From NCBI GenBank assembly GCA_003609755.1, contig AP017991.1:4637001-4701000 (forward strand): 64,000 nucleotides of DNA. The letters are read 5' to 3'. The stretch is from Planktothrix agardhii NIES-204 (GTDB lineage: Bacteria > Cyanobacteriota > Cyanobacteriia > Cyanobacteriales > Microcoleaceae). Below, piece by piece: positions 46,101-53,494 of this stretch. Under the pieces are notes generated by a model. That model ran no database searches, had not been told where the DNA came from, and saw only the letters and a list, made by a program, of their open reading frames with translations. Made by a program: the position numbers and the translations under genes. The first letter of the stretch is position 1. Each line of letters opens with the position of its first letter.

Positions 46101-46305
46101 CACAGCTTCCGCTTTAGGAGTGGGAATTGAAGTGGGTTTAGATGTGACTGATAATGCTTATGTTTCTTTAAGTCGGGTCTTAGCTGCGGATCAACCGTTT
46201 CAATTTAATATTAATTATCGTCTAAATGATAATATATTGTTGCGGGGAGTTACGAATTTTAGGAATGAAAGTGAAATTCGGTTTGAGTATGAAACGAGGT
46301 TTTAA
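40123..46305 (+). CDS. TamB/DUF490-domain translocation and assembly protein
   Basis: 2060 residues. A basic N-terminus and one membrane span (about 20-43, WGGMGCGVTLLAVGTTASWL) anchor it in the inner membrane. A very long beta-rich, AsmA-like body follows with many internal repeats of the form INLGLPLANLPP...QIQ..D. The C-terminal DUF490 (TamB) domain is about 1600-2060 (VQLRISGSLQQPETGGI; GTIDLTGGQVNLYTSQLRLD) and ends in an outer-membrane-like FEYETRF. Large cyanobacterial TamB proteins are thought to bridge inner and outer membranes for lipid transport or outer-membrane protein assembly. The last 4 bases overlap the convergent next gene. Confidence 0.9.
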   Translation: MTNTPNPNSESILPRRRRLKRILLWGGMGCGVTLLAVGTTASWLIRYRLAPIISNVLEGILQRPVDVGPLERFTLNSIRFGHSSIPPTATDTDRGEATAVEVNFSLLSLFKPKVKLDITIVNPNIYIEQNSSGNWIDTQLKLDPNPPITLVFRTIGIENAQINLMPYQLLKAKEKPIVIAVDQIKANLTEDQQSIQANLRGKFAETGTFAIKGDALLETGKINAQIQANSLNLSNLAWFVETPGISIKQGKLNTNLNVKLNNYKPSDVRGTLNLDQVKIAVDSLPEPVNLSQAKLRFSGTKLIIDQLNTTMADLALGLTGSVLTNSNLDLAKTQVDLLANLQPVQVSTLLKTVETIQNQPVTLPFPVTGELKANLNLKGNLNSPKISGNIGTTQKTLLDRVYFDTIQTDFNILTKLDPNFKILADPIIEIQNLLIQPSLGGSVTGKGEVKLAGMTALLAPPIKPQPTVDQKTLLKLPPNPQISQQKTELNPIVKLDFNVNNIPVDAIAKSYGFIPSFPIGNLSANGQISGDLDNLKANSQFSLPSTIYPIFGEAQISGNTAKAQIKIAEGNLNIIAQQTNNQIWNAEVIANQLSLTPLVDLGLLFSTIPNTTKQQIQSIDLTDGQLNLAAKLSANLQDFSLNSLKADSQIQLNFQNSTIKAIAQLQNGLLQTDFSSDNLSLPRLINIGLPFANLTDAITSQIQSLDISQGTLQIDGSLSGKIENFSPNNFIGNAKTVINLGKLGGIITANSQLNQGQFQGQFNAQEIQLNPWINLGLPLANLPPNLQNQIQTLDFRNSRLNGEGNLTGNLTNFNLNSLIATGLAQVNLGNFGGIINAEGQLANNQLTGQVITDQIPLQPLINFGLPLANLQPSLVAEINALNFQGGFLQGLAKFNGNLTNFSPNNLIAFLDSKVNLGRDGGIVLATGETRQGQWKTTIKGDQIALGRFSQLVESQIPNSLRQNGLLQQAENMPLLRGLLTTEITGEGNIASFNPNTIQALGQLRLTELPIIKQPFEAIASWNGREINIKKAETQGFSTDGLIGVEFQGNGIPQLSNLNLNVRADNFDLQSPLVQSFLTALPLEIRTGDSPLVAGIVDFNGKLTGTPSALNLNGNLRLNNFAVRDVTFESILAGTVNIIPNQKVNIALAGERDKIELALDNQYLPTSFLVKRNDSQLVGNSQGNNLEINLDDFPLQTLSLSPLAELNIGQLKGIASGKLTVSNLASFDINKIGVIGNIAIQNLILGHIETDLFLGNFSYQNGIAKLTDAELSKGITQIIINGQANISDILASLSTPQTQNLSTVSNQFEGTIKIPQGSLQDILTALKIFNLADLGRGLTPPNYGIATDVKPVPVGLPPTATLFEQLQRLEEIRRILQESLAEIAAEPLPPLRDLDGKFTGEIAFKGSIQWGINATATIKGQDWNYGRYTADQFLLEANFVDNVVRVEPIQLLAESALYDFRGQLNLANQQISGQFRGKNIRLEEIEKIVDLPNVDLTGQLNVRASIGGTLDNPQSSGELTLLEATVNNEPIQEAQSSFSYNNARLRFGGSLLVTETDPINFRGTLPFQFPFAKVTSESDVVDVRVDIKDQGLAVINLLNPELNWQEGKGLVQLRISGSLQQPETGGIKLNLKPEGLFKIQDAVLIARSLEQSIVGLSGTAVFIGDRIQVKDIQGDLQGDKGTGRIRLSGVLPVSRPLDENDPDLQTPLQLDLEKLTLNLPELYKGNADGAILLTGTLLKPKLGGEVILSQGKVTLPSEQTATLPTDTTNTTQPPVDVSLNGLKLTLGDNIQVMTPPILNAPLINFNAKGTIELNGSLASLDDIRPQGTIDLTGGQVNLYTSQLRLDRGYPQRAIFVPSEGLNPILDVRLFTRVPETLRFVSPPSAFPAEQTEALSPSRLGSVRTIRITAIVRGPASEINDIIKLQSSPSRSQNELVALLGGSVIQGIQDDSTLVLANIASTGLFGKLQQNVINATGLTEFRIYPSRIAERGSKGTASALGVGIEVGLDVTDNAYVSLSRVLAADQPFQFNINYRLNDNILLRGVTNFRNESEIRFEYETRF

Positions 46306-46808
46306 ATTATTAGATTGTTAACTAGGGTTTTTAAGTCGAAATAGTCGGGTTTTAAACTATAAACTTTGATAAATCCTTCTGAGGTAGTGGGAGGAAAATC
46401 TGCGATCGCTTTTCCCATTTGTTCAATCACAGATTCAGGAACTTGACGTTGGCGATTTTGATTCCGCAGCTTGCAAGTTTCTATCGGAGTTTCTAATACC
46501 CAAGCAACCCAATATCGAGGGATTTCTGAATAAATTAGAGCGATTTTTTCTAATATATCCAGTCGCCAAGGTCGATAAGCATTAGTCGCATCATAAATAA
46601 TTGGTTGAGAAGATGCGATCGCTTGTTCCATTTCTTGCAATACTTTTCGTTCAATTTCTAACCAATTCCCCTGAATAATTTCATCCCCATAAAGTTGTTC
46701 CCGAATCCGATCCGTCGAAATAATTAAACCCTGGGTGAGATCCGCAAGCTGTTGAGCAACAGTTGACTTTCCCGAACCCGGAATACCGACCAGAAAATGA
46801 CAAATCAT
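46302..46808 (-). CDS. small P-loop kinase (AAA_33 / polynucleotide-kinase-like)
   Basis: 168 residues. Walker A is VGIPGSGKSTVAQQL (8-22), followed by ISTDRIREQLYGDE, DATNAYRPWR (the DATN motif typical of this kinase group) and a lid with RNQNRQRQVPESVIEQM. It could phosphorylate a nucleotide, RNA end or small molecule; substrate unknown. The gene is complete and convergent with the tamB-like gene, overlapping by 4 bp at the stop codons. Confidence 0.8.
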   Translation of the reverse strand: MICHFLVGIPGSGKSTVAQQLADLTQGLIISTDRIREQLYGDEIIQGNWLEIERKVLQEMEQAIASSQPIIYDATNAYRPWRLDILEKIALIYSEIPRYWVAWVLETPIETCKLRNQNRQRQVPESVIEQMGKAIADFPPTTSEGFIKVYSLKPDYFDLKTLVNNLII

Positions 46809-46915
46809 ATTGAATAAAATTAAAAAATTTTGCTTGACAATAAATTTATAAGTGTTATAATTTTAGGGTAAGTGACCCGAGAGCTACAATATTTGTATCT
46901 AATACAATTCTAAGT

Positions 46916-47134
46916 TTATTCATCTTCTAATAACTCGGCTAAAATTTCGGGAGTTAAACCGTTAACTTTAGCTTCTTCTCTCACTTGTTTAACAATCTCA
47001 TCAAAATCAGATGGCTTTAATAATTCTTTCAGAATCAGACTACAAACCCAAATTGCTTTTTCTTGTTTATTACTATCCGCTTCCTGGTAAAGCTTCGCTA
47101 CTTCATTATCAACTTTAATCGTAATTGCTTCCAT
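46916..47134 (-). CDS. small antitoxin-like protein (orphan)
   Basis: 72 residues with a beta strand (AITIKVDNEVAKLYQEAD), a helix and a C-terminal TPEILAELLEDE. This is the build of small cyanobacterial proteins found as the upstream partner of PIN or RelE toxins. No toxin gene adjoins it, so it is either an orphan antitoxin or something unrelated. The 107-bp gap on its 3' side has no coding content. Confidence 0.5.
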   Translation of the reverse strand: MEAITIKVDNEVAKLYQEADSNKQEKAIWVCSLILKELLKPSDFDEIVKQVREEAKVNGLTPEILAELLEDE

Positions 47135-47273
47135 TTGTTACTCCTGATTTTATCTAAATTAAAATCTATCTTTATTATATATTCTTTTAGAATTAGAATA
47201 TTTTTCCCAGAAACCGCGTTTATCAATCAAAAACTCGGTTTCCGTATCATTCCTATTTCAAAAGTTAACTGAA

Positions 47274-47663
47274 TTAGAGCCGACAAGTTCCCCTCGCCCA
47301 CTGTCCATCCAGTGAGACAGAAACCTGTGTCCCCGGTTGGACTGCTCCTTTTGATAAGTCGATGACGATGATATCAGCGCCTCCCATATCACCCCCCCGA
47401 TAAACTAATTCTCCCCGCTCGTTGGGTCGATCATATCTTAATTGATTGGTGCGAGGCGGCCCACTTTGAGGGGTTAAAGTAATCGAGGTAAATCGGCCAT
47501 CAAGATAACTCACAGAAAACTGCATTCTGTTTTGAGGAAATTGACCCGGACAGTTAAAATTTGTTGCAGCTTCTGCTTTGGGAATGGGTAAAAAGGTTAA
47601 TGCTGCTATCCCGTAGAGTAGGGTAGATAGGGAAAAAGCCTTAAATTTATTGAGTTTAGTCAT
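47274..47663 (-). CDS. secreted protein of unknown function
   Basis: 129 residues with a signal peptide (LSTLLYGIAALTFLPIPKAE, likely cleavage after AEA at about 33). The mature part contains two Cys (NCPGQF and GTCRL) that could form a disulfide, and a beta-rich core (YLDGRFTSITLTPQSGPP, DIIVIDLSKGAVQPGTQVSV). Family not recognised. It starts 48 bp after the MotB-like gene on the same strand and may be part of that transcript or only its neighbour. Confidence 0.65.
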   Translation of the reverse strand: MTKLNKFKAFSLSTLLYGIAALTFLPIPKAEAATNFNCPGQFPQNRMQFSVSYLDGRFTSITLTPQSGPPRTNQLRYDRPNERGELVYRGGDMGGADIIVIDLSKGAVQPGTQVSVSLDGQWARGTCRL

Positions 47664-47711
47664 CTTTTTAATTGCAATACAATCAACATGAAAACTATAT
47701 CATGTATAGCT

Positions 47712-48425
47712 CTAATCTGTTTTAACTCCTGGGGGAGTAAAGCGAATTTCTATCCTTCGTCTAGTTTCATCTGAACTGCGGTTACGGGGAGCATATTTTC
47801 CTGATGGTAAAAATAATTGAGCAGCCGAATAAGCTCTAAAGTTCAACCCATTTAAACGACCTTTTTTTTGAATGGCTTGCAATTTTTTCATCACAGCTAA
47901 AGCTCGCATTAATCCTAAATCAGCATTAGAACCTGGTTTAAGGTTTTTAACGGGTTGAGAGCCTCCTGCAACTTGTTCTAATATCTGATCTAAATTACTA
48001 GCTGGATTAAAAGTTTCTTGACCATCTGTATGTCCGATTATATCCACAACATAACCTTGATAATCTTGAGAATATGTCTCCAGTTTTTCAACAACATTTC
48101 CTTCAACAAATAATCGTAAACCTTCTGGTAAATCTGCCTTACCCGTCTCAAATTTTAAGGATCGTCCCTGGGCATCTTTATCAGAGTCTTTAATTACAAT
48201 TACAGGCGGGGATTGTAATAGTCTAATTTCCGTTTCTAATTGCCTGATTTTCGTATTCGAGTCTTTTATTGTTTGATCTTTTACTTTTGAATCTGATGCT
48301 GACTTAAAAATGCCTATTAATAAAAACAAAATCATAATTAAAAAAGCATTGGACATCAAATCCGTGAATGCTTGCCAGATATTTATATCTTCAGAGGAGT
48401 TATTAATTTGGGTGGGACGGCGCAT
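47712..48425 (-). CDS. MotB/ZorB-like OmpA-family protein
   Basis: 237 residues. A short cytoplasmic N-terminus leads to one membrane span (about 24-43) preceded by WQAFTDLMSNAFLIMILFLL. Asp22 occupies the place of the ion-path Asp of MotB and ZorB. A coiled stretch (KDQTIKDSNTKIRQLETEIR) follows, then an OmpA-like peptidoglycan-binding domain (VDIIGHTDGQE; LGLMRALAVMKKL; DETRRRIEIRF). It would be the wall-anchoring stator of an ion-driven complex with the adjacent MotA-like protein, 36 bp upstream. Flagellar origin is excluded by the rest of the locus and by cyanobacteria lacking flagella. Confidence 0.85.
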   Translation of the reverse strand: MRRPTQINNSSEDINIWQAFTDLMSNAFLIMILFLLIGIFKSASDSKVKDQTIKDSNTKIRQLETEIRLLQSPPVIVIKDSDKDAQGRSLKFETGKADLPEGLRLFVEGNVVEKLETYSQDYQGYVVDIIGHTDGQETFNPASNLDQILEQVAGGSQPVKNLKPGSNADLGLMRALAVMKKLQAIQKKGRLNGLNFRAYSAAQLFLPSGKYAPRNRSSDETRRRIEIRFTPPGVKTD

Positions 48426-48461
48426 AGTTTTAAGTATAATAACAATTAATGGTATTCTTTA

Positions 48462-50192
48462 TCAACCCCAAAATTTGAATTTTTTCTTATTTGGAGTCCT
48501 GTTACTTTGTTCTTGTAAAAGTTTGATTAACTGTGATAAATCTGAGTAAATTGTCTTGTTATCTCGTTCTTGCAAAAGTTTAATTACCTGTAATAAATCT
48601 GAGTGAATTGTCTTATTATCTTGTGCTTGTAATAGTTTAATTAATTGTGATAAATCTGAGTGAATTGTTGGGTTATCTTGTGCTTGCAAAATCTTAATTA
48701 CCTGTGATAAATCGTATCTCATCTCAACAAAATACTGAATATTAGGTTTAATTGATTCGTCTAATTTATCTGCGATCGCTTGAGTATAAGATTGATGACT
48801 ATTCTCTTGATTCCTGATCAGTTTAACCAGAACTTTAGTTAAAAATTCTATTTTTGTATTGACATTATTTGTATAACCATTCATCGTTTCAACGATAGTT
48901 TTTAAGTCTTGTTGAACTTGCACAAAACTATCGGATTTATCAACAATTTGTTTTTGGATCTGATCTAAAGTTTGTGAAGCTAATTCAAACCCCTGTGATC
49001 CTTCTTTTAGTTGAATAATCATCTCAGATAGAGATTGTTGATTGGTTTGATGCAATTTAAAAACTTGTAATGAACTCTGATTTAGTTGAGTGAAACTGGC
49101 TTCCGTCGTCACTAATTGTTGAGTAAAATTCTGAAGTTGAGTTAATGTATTTTCCAGAGATTTAACTGTTTGAGCTAAACCAAATGCTGAGTCAGAAAAA
49201 TTCTTTTGGTAATCGCCGAAATTAGTAGCTATTGTTGATAATTGTTGGGGAACCTGACTCTGTTCAAAACTTTCTACAACCTGTTCTAATTTTACCACAA
49301 TTTTATCATTTATTTGTACAGAATTTCCAAAGGCTTCTGTTGCAGTCTGGAAATTATTCGCCCCCCTATCCAATGTTCCGGCTACATTGGATAATTGATT
49401 ATAAACTGTTTGTGCTAGTTGACTCGCTTCTACATTAGCTTGTGTAATTTCCTTAATATTATCTCTCATGGCTGATTCTACAGCATCTCTAACTGTCTGA
49501 CCAAAGTTTGTTAAGAAATCCTTAAACTGATTCGACATTCCTGATACAATTTTATCAAGTCGGGTTTGATTATTCAATGTAGAATAATAAATATTATCGA
49601 GGTAGTGTTCCAAAGAATTAATTAATTTATATTTGGCTAAATTGGTATTGTAAAAAAAGTTAAAAATAGTTAACAAAGCACTAAAAAATAACCCCGCTAA
49701 ACTTGTAGAAAAAGCGATCGCCATTCCTTTTAGTGGTTCCTCCAATTTCTTTACTAACTGAATGAAATCCTTGGTTTGATCTGGATTTTGAAGAATAGCT
49801 TGACTCAAGGAACTCAAATTCATGGTAATTCCAATAAAAGTTCCAATTAATCCAAAAGCCAGGAGTAAGTTAGGAAGAATTCGACAAAAATAATCAATTT
49901 GTTCACAGGATTTCCCTACAACCTTTTCTTGACTATAGGCTTGATCAATTAAAGCCCCCGTGTTCACTTGTTCTAAATTTTGACTAGCTTCCCGAAAACT
50001 CTTTTCTAATATTGTGATAATATTAGGCTGAATTCCAGGGGAACTTTTACTAATAACCCGATTAACTTTATCAGCTAAATCATTGAGATGTCGATAAAGA
50101 TTGAACCGATAATACATACTCATAAACGATGGTAAAACCACAAACAGAATAATCAGAGCTAACATCCAAGGAGGGAGAACAAAAATAGGCAT
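48462..50192 (-). CDS. MotA/TolQ/ExbB/ZorA-like channel protein with long coiled-coil tail
   Basis: 576 residues. Membrane spans at about 8-27, 105-127 and 157-181. The MotA/ExbB signature is in LLAFGLIGTFIGITMNLSSL and EEPLKGMAIAFSTSLAGLFF. From about 190 to 490 the protein is almost all predicted coiled coil with methyl-accepting-like heptads. The end (494-567) consists of four 19-residue repeats of DLSQ(L/V)IK(L/I)LQAQDNKTIHS. A basic KKKFKFWG follows. This long tail is the feature that separates ZorA from MotA. With the MotB-like neighbour it should form a proton- or sodium-driven channel. Confidence 0.85.
   Translation of the reverse strand: MPIFVLPPWMLALIILFVVLPSFMSMYYRFNLYRHLNDLADKVNRVISKSSPGIQPNIITILEKSFREASQNLEQVNTGALIDQAYSQEKVVGKSCEQIDYFCRILPNLLLAFGLIGTFIGITMNLSSLSQAILQNPDQTKDFIQLVKKLEEPLKGMAIAFSTSLAGLFFSALLTIFNFFYNTNLAKYKLINSLEHYLDNIYYSTLNNQTRLDKIVSGMSNQFKDFLTNFGQTVRDAVESAMRDNIKEITQANVEASQLAQTVYNQLSNVAGTLDRGANNFQTATEAFGNSVQINDKIVVKLEQVVESFEQSQVPQQLSTIATNFGDYQKNFSDSAFGLAQTVKSLENTLTQLQNFTQQLVTTEASFTQLNQSSLQVFKLHQTNQQSLSEMIIQLKEGSQGFELASQTLDQIQKQIVDKSDSFVQVQQDLKTIVETMNGYTNNVNTKIEFLTKVLVKLIRNQENSHQSYTQAIADKLDESIKPNIQYFVEMRYDLSQVIKILQAQDNPTIHSDLSQLIKLLQAQDNKTIHSDLLQVIKLLQERDNKTIYSDLSQLIKLLQEQSNRTPNKKKFKFWG
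48492..48713. repeat. 57-bp in-frame tandem repeats in the ZorA-like tail
   Basis: Four copies of a 57-bp unit (minus-strand GATTTATCACA...AATTCACTCA form) encode 19-residue repeats DLSQLIKLLQAQDNKTIHS. The middle two are the most alike at DNA level, suggesting recent expansion. Any change of copy number would alter the tail length in 19-residue steps without a frameshift. Confidence 0.85.
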
Positions 50193-50276
50193 AGCAACAT
50201 CCTGAAGATTTAAAATAAGTCTGGGAAAAACTCAATCATGGGTTGAGTTAAAGATTCTACAACCCAACTGTTTTTG

Positions 50277-53200
50277 TTAGGATAAACCATATTTATCCAT
50301 AATTTCCTTTCTTTTGACTTCATATTCTTTCTGATTAAAATTTCCCTGGTCTAAGCCTTTTTGTAGCTGCTTCAATTCTCGCTCTAAACTGTCACCTCTA
50401 TTAACTATTAAATCCCCTCTGGCTGTCAGATTGTCATTAACAGAAAGCGGAAGAGTGTTTTGAATTTCTCCTTTAATTCGTTGAATTAAACGATTAATAA
50501 CTCCTTGTTTTACAATAGTTCCTCGATCACCGACAACCGTTGATTTACAGGAATAATTAGGACTAGATTCTGGTAATTTATCCACATAATCCACAAACTT
50601 CTGTAGCTTCAGTAAATAGTTATTTTCCCAAAGATTAGAATTTTGCCGAATCTGAGAAATCACATCCTCTAATAACTGTTTTAAAGTTGCTGTCATTTCT
50701 TGATTATTTGCCAATTCTTCTAAACTTTGATTCCAAACTGGACTGAGTTTGGCTGTATAATAGCATCTTCTTAAATCATCATAATATTCCAACTGTAAAA
50801 CCTGGGTTTCTGGATTTAGAAAAATTAACTCAAAAGCCAAACAAGGATAGAAAACATCTGCCAATTTTTCTATTAAGTGAGCATCAGGGGGAATAATATC
50901 GGTAAATTGAATCTGATAATCAGAATGACAGGAAGACCCATCTCGATTTTGTTCTCGGATATAATGATTTCTGATTTCTTCTAAACCATTAATCAATCTT
51001 AAAGGAAACCCGCCATATTCCTTGACGATTAAAATTTGATCTTCAGCTTGAGAGGGTTTTAGAATAGTTGAATCGATGCCTAAATCGTCATTCAGGATAC
51101 TTTTAAATTGCTTAACTTCTAATTCGTCCGTATCTTTAAATCCAATAAACTGTTTGAGTTTATCAGGTAAGTTAGAAAAATAAGGATCACTGGAATTTAA
51201 ACGCAATAAAGGTTCAGCTTCTTGGATAATTTGCCCTAAACGAATAGGACGGACTGAAGCGGAATAATTTTGGATAAAACGCTTAATTACAGATTTGACA
51301 ATCTGATTACTACGGGAACCAAATACAATATCTATTTCTTGATTAATTTCGGTTTTCAGTTGTTCCAAAGTGCTACGATTCATCAAATAAGATAGGGATT
51401 CTTCCACACCTGATGCTTCCGTAATATCTTTACTCACTAACACTAACTGAGAGCGAGAATTAATATCTGGCAAGAGAATTTGATAACATTCTTTAATATC
51501 TTCTTGAGCGAAAATTGCCTCTCCACTCATTTCATTAAAATTAGAATTGATTAGATCTTTCTGTTCTTTTTCATAGTCAGTTTTCCAATTTTCAATCACT
51601 CGGCTAAAACCGGCGGTTTGTACTGAAAAATCTCTAATACATTTTTGCAAATCGCCGACAATGTTTAAGGCTTCCTGGGTCGCTGTTAACTTAAAGTTAT
51701 CTTCAATTAACTTAAAAATTTTCCTAACAGCACTCTCGGCTTTTTTCTGGATATTGCGATTTTTGCCATTAAATAATGGCAGTTCTATTTTCTCCTCAAT
51801 ATCATCTATTTCCCGTTGTATATCTCGCCATTTATTCTCCATATCTTCGATTTTTTTCATTCCCCCAGCTTGAGAAATTTCTTCCTCTAATTGATGTTGA
51901 TAACTGTTTAAATCCGTTTCCATCGCATCTAACCAATCCCGAACAGTTTTAATCGAAAAATTGGGATTACTGGGGGTCATTAATTCAGCAATAAACTCAT
52001 TAATATGATCTTTTAACTGTTTAGTAATGACTGGACTTATCTGTAATAACCGCGTTAACCAAATTCCTCGCGTTGTTTCGTTTTCTCCAGGCTGAACCTT
52101 TCTAAATTGAGATCGAAATTGCCACGATAAATCTGTTTGTAATTCCAAACGATTCTCCCGATTTTTACATTCATTGATTTTGTTGTTGATTAAGTTGTTT
52201 CTCCATTTCGTCAAGGTATTAGTAAAGCTTTGATTCCCTTCTTGAACGGATTCTGTTAATCGTTCTGTAAAGCCATCCCGTTGTGTTGAATCACTATGCC
52301 ATTTATACTTGATCATAAATTGTTCAAGTATTAATTGGGGGTCGGGGCTTTGTCCTTCACCATTTAACCAAAAATTTAATAGTTTTAAACTAATCCGATT
52401 TAAGGCAATTTTAACAATAATTTCACGCGGGAAATAAATAGCAGCTAACCCAAAGGTTAAATACCCTTGAGGATTAGGACGGGGGTGATTATCCGATTGA
52501 ATTAAATGGGTTAATAAATTATCCCGCATTCCTTTAGCGACGGGTGCTAATTCTCCTAAAAAATCTAAAGCTATTTTATGAGCAATCACATTACATAATT
52601 TTTGCTGTTCTAATATTGTATATTCACCGTTAGTTTGATTAGAGACTAAATAAGTATAATCAAAAGGAGCGCGAGGTTCTTGAACAAGAACTAAATTTTG
52701 CATATCATAACAAGCTTCAAATCGAGTCCCCGGACTGCTGTAATGATTTAATTCTTTTAAAGCGGCATAAGTATTAGCATTCATATAGGAAGCATTGCTA
52801 TATAATTGCGGACTAATGACTAAATATCCTAATAATTGAGTCCCTTTATCTCCATATAATTTTCTCAAACTATAGGCTATATCTAAAAACATTCCGCTTC
52901 CGGTTCCACCACACAAAGAACCAACTACAAAAATATTTAATCCGGGATCAACTTTTAATCCTGATTTGAGTAGAATAGCTTCATGTCCCATGGTTCGTCT
53001 TTCTGCTGTTTCAATGGCGGTTCTAATCTTTTGATAATTATGGAAAAAGGCTAATCTTCCCACAGGTCGAATCCCTTTTGCTCCTTCTTCAACTGCTCTA
53101 ATATTACGCAGTAACTGGGGTGGAAACCACCGCGAGATATGATCATAAGGCCCTTGACGATCATAACTAGAACGCTGTTCTACTCCCTGAACAAAATTAG

Positions 53201-53477
53201 TCACTTCTGCGGCGGTTAGAATCGCATTAATTTTTTCAGAATCTCGAAAACTTAAATCAACACCCCGATAAGTATTACCTGTTTTTAAACTTGAGCCTTG
53301 AGTTGCTGTTTTATCGGTATCAATATGAACAAAACTAACAACTGGCAATTTTGTTAAATCCCCATACTGTTCCACAATTAACCGTCGCAGTCGCATTAAA
53401 ACGTCTCGTCCAGTTCCTCCTAATCCAATACAAATTGTCCGTTGAATTCCTTGCAGTTGATAGTCGTTAGATTGCAT
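50277..53477 (-). CDS. FtsZ/tubulin-like GTPase (FtsZl1-type, Tubulin_2)
   Basis: 1066 residues. The N-terminal Rossmann start is ICIGLGGTGRDVLMRLRR (GLGGTG at 18-23). FVHIDTD follows, then the tubulin signature loop GSLCGGTGSGMFLDIAYSLR (CGGTGSG at 189-195), with QLLGYLVISP after. Residues about 400-1066 form a large helical extension with coiled coils (GGMKKIEDMENKWRDIQREI, DDIEEKIE) and a short C-terminal segment (RELKQLQKGLDQG). As I recall, this family was described by Makarova and Koonin (2010) as a tubulin relative linked with VWA and OmpA-family proteins in a predicted membrane-remodelling system. It starts 17 bp after the VWA gene. Confidence 0.85.
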   Translation of the reverse strand: MQSNDYQLQGIQRTICIGLGGTGRDVLMRLRRLIVEQYGDLTKLPVVSFVHIDTDKTATQGSSLKTGNTYRGVDLSFRDSEKINAILTAAEVTNFVQGVEQRSSYDRQGPYDHISRWFPPQLLRNIRAVEEGAKGIRPVGRLAFFHNYQKIRTAIETAERRTMGHEAILLKSGLKVDPGLNIFVVGSLCGGTGSGMFLDIAYSLRKLYGDKGTQLLGYLVISPQLYSNASYMNANTYAALKELNHYSSPGTRFEACYDMQNLVLVQEPRAPFDYTYLVSNQTNGEYTILEQQKLCNVIAHKIALDFLGELAPVAKGMRDNLLTHLIQSDNHPRPNPQGYLTFGLAAIYFPREIIVKIALNRISLKLLNFWLNGEGQSPDPQLILEQFMIKYKWHSDSTQRDGFTERLTESVQEGNQSFTNTLTKWRNNLINNKINECKNRENRLELQTDLSWQFRSQFRKVQPGENETTRGIWLTRLLQISPVITKQLKDHINEFIAELMTPSNPNFSIKTVRDWLDAMETDLNSYQHQLEEEISQAGGMKKIEDMENKWRDIQREIDDIEEKIELPLFNGKNRNIQKKAESAVRKIFKLIEDNFKLTATQEALNIVGDLQKCIRDFSVQTAGFSRVIENWKTDYEKEQKDLINSNFNEMSGEAIFAQEDIKECYQILLPDINSRSQLVLVSKDITEASGVEESLSYLMNRSTLEQLKTEINQEIDIVFGSRSNQIVKSVIKRFIQNYSASVRPIRLGQIIQEAEPLLRLNSSDPYFSNLPDKLKQFIGFKDTDELEVKQFKSILNDDLGIDSTILKPSQAEDQILIVKEYGGFPLRLINGLEEIRNHYIREQNRDGSSCHSDYQIQFTDIIPPDAHLIEKLADVFYPCLAFELIFLNPETQVLQLEYYDDLRRCYYTAKLSPVWNQSLEELANNQEMTATLKQLLEDVISQIRQNSNLWENNYLLKLQKFVDYVDKLPESSPNYSCKSTVVGDRGTIVKQGVINRLIQRIKGEIQNTLPLSVNDNLTARGDLIVNRGDSLERELKQLQKGLDQGNFNQKEYEVKRKEIMDKYGLS

Positions 53478-53494
53478 GATGAATTTTTCCCTGG

